This document shows, piece by piece, positions 4,925 through 5,993 of a stretch of DNA of 5,993 bases. The notes below the pieces were generated by a model that worked only from the letters and a program-made list of their open reading frames with translations, was not told the origin of the DNA and ran no database searches. The translations under genes were made by a program, and so were the position numbers. Each line of letters opens with the position of its first letter. The first letter of the stretch is position 1. This DNA comes from JBBQQG01 sp038216175. Its GTDB lineage: Bacteria > Patescibacteriota > Saccharimonadia > Saccharimonadales > OMJO01. The DNA lies in NCBI GenBank assembly GCA_038216175.1, contig JBBQQG010000032.1, positions 1 through 5,993 on the forward strand. Reading direction: 5' to 3'.

Positions 4925-5778
4925 GCTGGAAGTCTCGCTTTTCTCATACCGTTAATTATTTCCTTGAGGCGTTCATCCTTGATAGCTCTTCTCGACCGGT
5001 TATATAAAAGATGAAGTTCTGTTTTTGATTCGTCTGCTTTTTCATTAGCAGCCGACATAGCCCGGAACCGGCTGGCGTATTGGGCAAGCTTCGAATCCAA
5101 AATTACCTGGCTTAAGGCAATCTGCATCATTGAACTTTCAAGATGGTCGACTACGGCAAATGTACTTGGCTCGAAAATATAGTTTGATTCACTGATTATT
5201 TCGTCGGACGCCTTTGCTGAACTACCTTGTTCCTGCACGGCAGCCGATAGTTCAATTTTCTTAACGTCTTGAACCATCAATGAAACGTATTCTTGGTAAA
5301 ACACGTGTGTGGTCTTATACTGTTGAACTTCATTAATTAGCGGTGAAACATTAATATTCTGATCTTTAGTAGGCAGTTTATAATATTTTTTGTAGCTGAT
5401 TCCCCTTTGTGCCAGCTGTACAGCACCGTGATGTCCAATAACAACTATTTCATTTTTATCTGGATTGTAGCTTTCTATCATTAGCTGGATGAGCTTTTGG
5501 TCGATGTCGCCGCTAAAGCCGCCTTCTGCAGTTATGATAATAAATAAATCTTTGTCAATCACTTTAACGTCTGCTGTCGAACGGCCAAAGCGGAACAAAC
5601 TATCGACCCTTAACTGGGAATATATTTTCCATAACTCATCAAAAAATTTAGTAGCTTCTTGAACTTGGGTTTTTATTTGAGCAATACGCATACTGGCTAT
5701 ACCTTCAAATACGCTGGTAAGTTCAACCATAGTTGCCATTGCTTTTTCATCTCGCTCAATTTCTGCTGGACGTCTCAT
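4921..5778 (-). CDS. atpG: F-type ATPase gamma subunit (central rotor shaft), 285 aa
   Basis: Gamma is the asymmetric coiled-coil shaft that rotates inside the alpha3beta3 ring and couples it to the membrane rotor. The length is normal for the family. The N-terminal helix (about 5-57) contains the expected amphipathic heptad pattern. A Rossmann-like middle (75-210) starts with 'KDLFIIITAEGGFSGDID', where the usual GLCGxxN turn has become GGFSGDID. The C-terminal helix (212-285) carries the best family match: 'YASRFRAMSAANEKADE' then 'LLYNRSRRAIKDERLKEIINGM', corresponding to the conserved A-R-M-x-A-M and Y-N-R-x-R-Q-A-x-I-T-x-E-I blocks. Its ATG shares one base with the atpA stop (TAATG), and its TGA overlaps the atpD ATG. 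A GTGGAG about 11 bases upstream of the start is a distant Shine-Dalgarno. The segment at 180-197 (SSAKASDE) looks like a lineage-specific loop. Confidence 0.92.
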   Translation of the reverse strand: MRRPAEIERDEKAMATMVELTSVFEGIASMRIAQIKTQVQEATKFFDELWKIYSQLRVDSLFRFGRSTADVKVIDKDLFIIITAEGGFSGDIDQKLIQLMIESYNPDKNEIVVIGHHGAVQLAQRGISYKKYYKLPTKDQNINVSPLINEVQQYKTTHVFYQEYVSLMVQDVKKIELSAAVQEQGSSAKASDEIISESNYIFEPSTFAVVDHLESSMMQIALSQVILDSKLAQYASRFRAMSAANEKADESKTELHLLYNRSRRAIKDERLKEIINGMRKARLPA

Positions 5779-5993
5779 TATTTTTTAAGCTCCACTAAAG
5801 ATTTAGCTAGCAGCTGATTCTTAGCAGGTTCAAATTCTTCTTCTTTATTAATCTTAGACGACAATTCGGTAACATTTAATTTCATAGCACCGATATCTAA
5901 AACTTTACCGTCTTCTAGATTTAACACAATATCCATCATCAGTTGCTGTGACATAAGCGAATATGTATCAGACGGGCTTTGATTAAGAAGCTC
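5778..5993 (-). CDS. atpA: F-type ATPase alpha subunit, C-terminal 71 residues (runs off right edge)
   Basis: The minus strand is open from the right edge to the TAA at 5780-5778, giving 71 residues. They begin 'ELLNQSPSDTYSLMSQQLMM' and end 'LAKSLVELKK'. The start corresponds to the alpha-subunit C-terminal block E-L-L-K-Q-x-x-x-x-P-x-S-V-x-x-Q, which is followed by an aliphatic helix and a Gly/Leu-Asp turn, here 'NLEDGKVLDI'. The position directly before atpG is the canonical one for atpA. Alpha carries the non-catalytic nucleotide sites and the arginine finger, but those lie outside the window. The charged run KINKEEEFEP near the end is unremarkable. The stop codon overlaps the atpG ATG by one base, so the two genes are probably co-translated. 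Upstream atp genes (B, E, F, H) are not visible. Confidence 0.85.
   Translation of the reverse strand, partial: ELLNQSPSDTYSLMSQQLMMDIVLNLEDGKVLDIGAMKLNVTELSSKINKEEEFEPAKNQLLAKSLVELKK

Overview
The window most likely comes from a small-genome bacterium of the Candidate Phyla Radiation, probably Candidatus Saccharibacteria (TM7). This rests on the style of the proteins: short secreted beta-rich envelope proteins with degenerate repeats, a membrane-anchored protein with an 'FQFQA..SW' segment, a type II membrane-anchored beta-helix fibre, and a compact, divergent F1 ATPase cluster. No rRNA or other phylogenetic marker is present, so the assignment is an inference. TAA, TAG and TGA all act as stops (TGA ends atpG), so the UGA=Gly code of Gracilibacteria and Absconditabacteria does not apply.

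Layout. (1) Bases 1-534, minus strand: the N-terminal 178 codons of a secreted protein that continues past the left edge. (2) Bases 535-709: an AT-rich intergenic region with a candidate promoter and two DnaA-box-like nonamers. (3) Bases 710-1465, minus: a second secreted protein, with an extended -10 box so close to its ATG that the mRNA may be leaderless. (4) Bases 1497-2186, minus: a single-pass membrane protein of unknown function. (5) Bases 2187-2305: a divergent promoter region with a perfect 13-bp palindrome. (6) Bases 2306-3268, plus: a membrane-anchored fibre-like protein starting at GTG. (7) Bases 3271-5993, minus: the distal part of an F-type ATPase operon, read atpA (3' end only) - atpG - atpD - atpC. 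Its genes are joined by a 1-base overlap, a 4-base overlap and a 4-base gap. The fibre gene and atpC converge with only 2 bp between their stop codons.

How the genes work together. The atp genes encode the alpha, gamma, beta and epsilon subunits of F1, the soluble catalytic and rotor head that exchanges proton motive force and ATP. The other four genes all encode exported or membrane-anchored proteins of the cell surface. In an epibiont such proteins could serve attachment, but nothing in the sequence proves this.

The most interesting signal is in the F1 head. The beta subunit keeps the P-loop, catalytic Glu and Walker B Asp. By eye alignment it has lost all three aromatic residues of the adenine pocket and has a degenerate DELSEED loop. 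Epsilon ends exactly after its beta-sandwich and lacks the inhibitory C-terminal helices. I saw no CRISPR array, tRNA, rRNA, insertion sequence or phage module.
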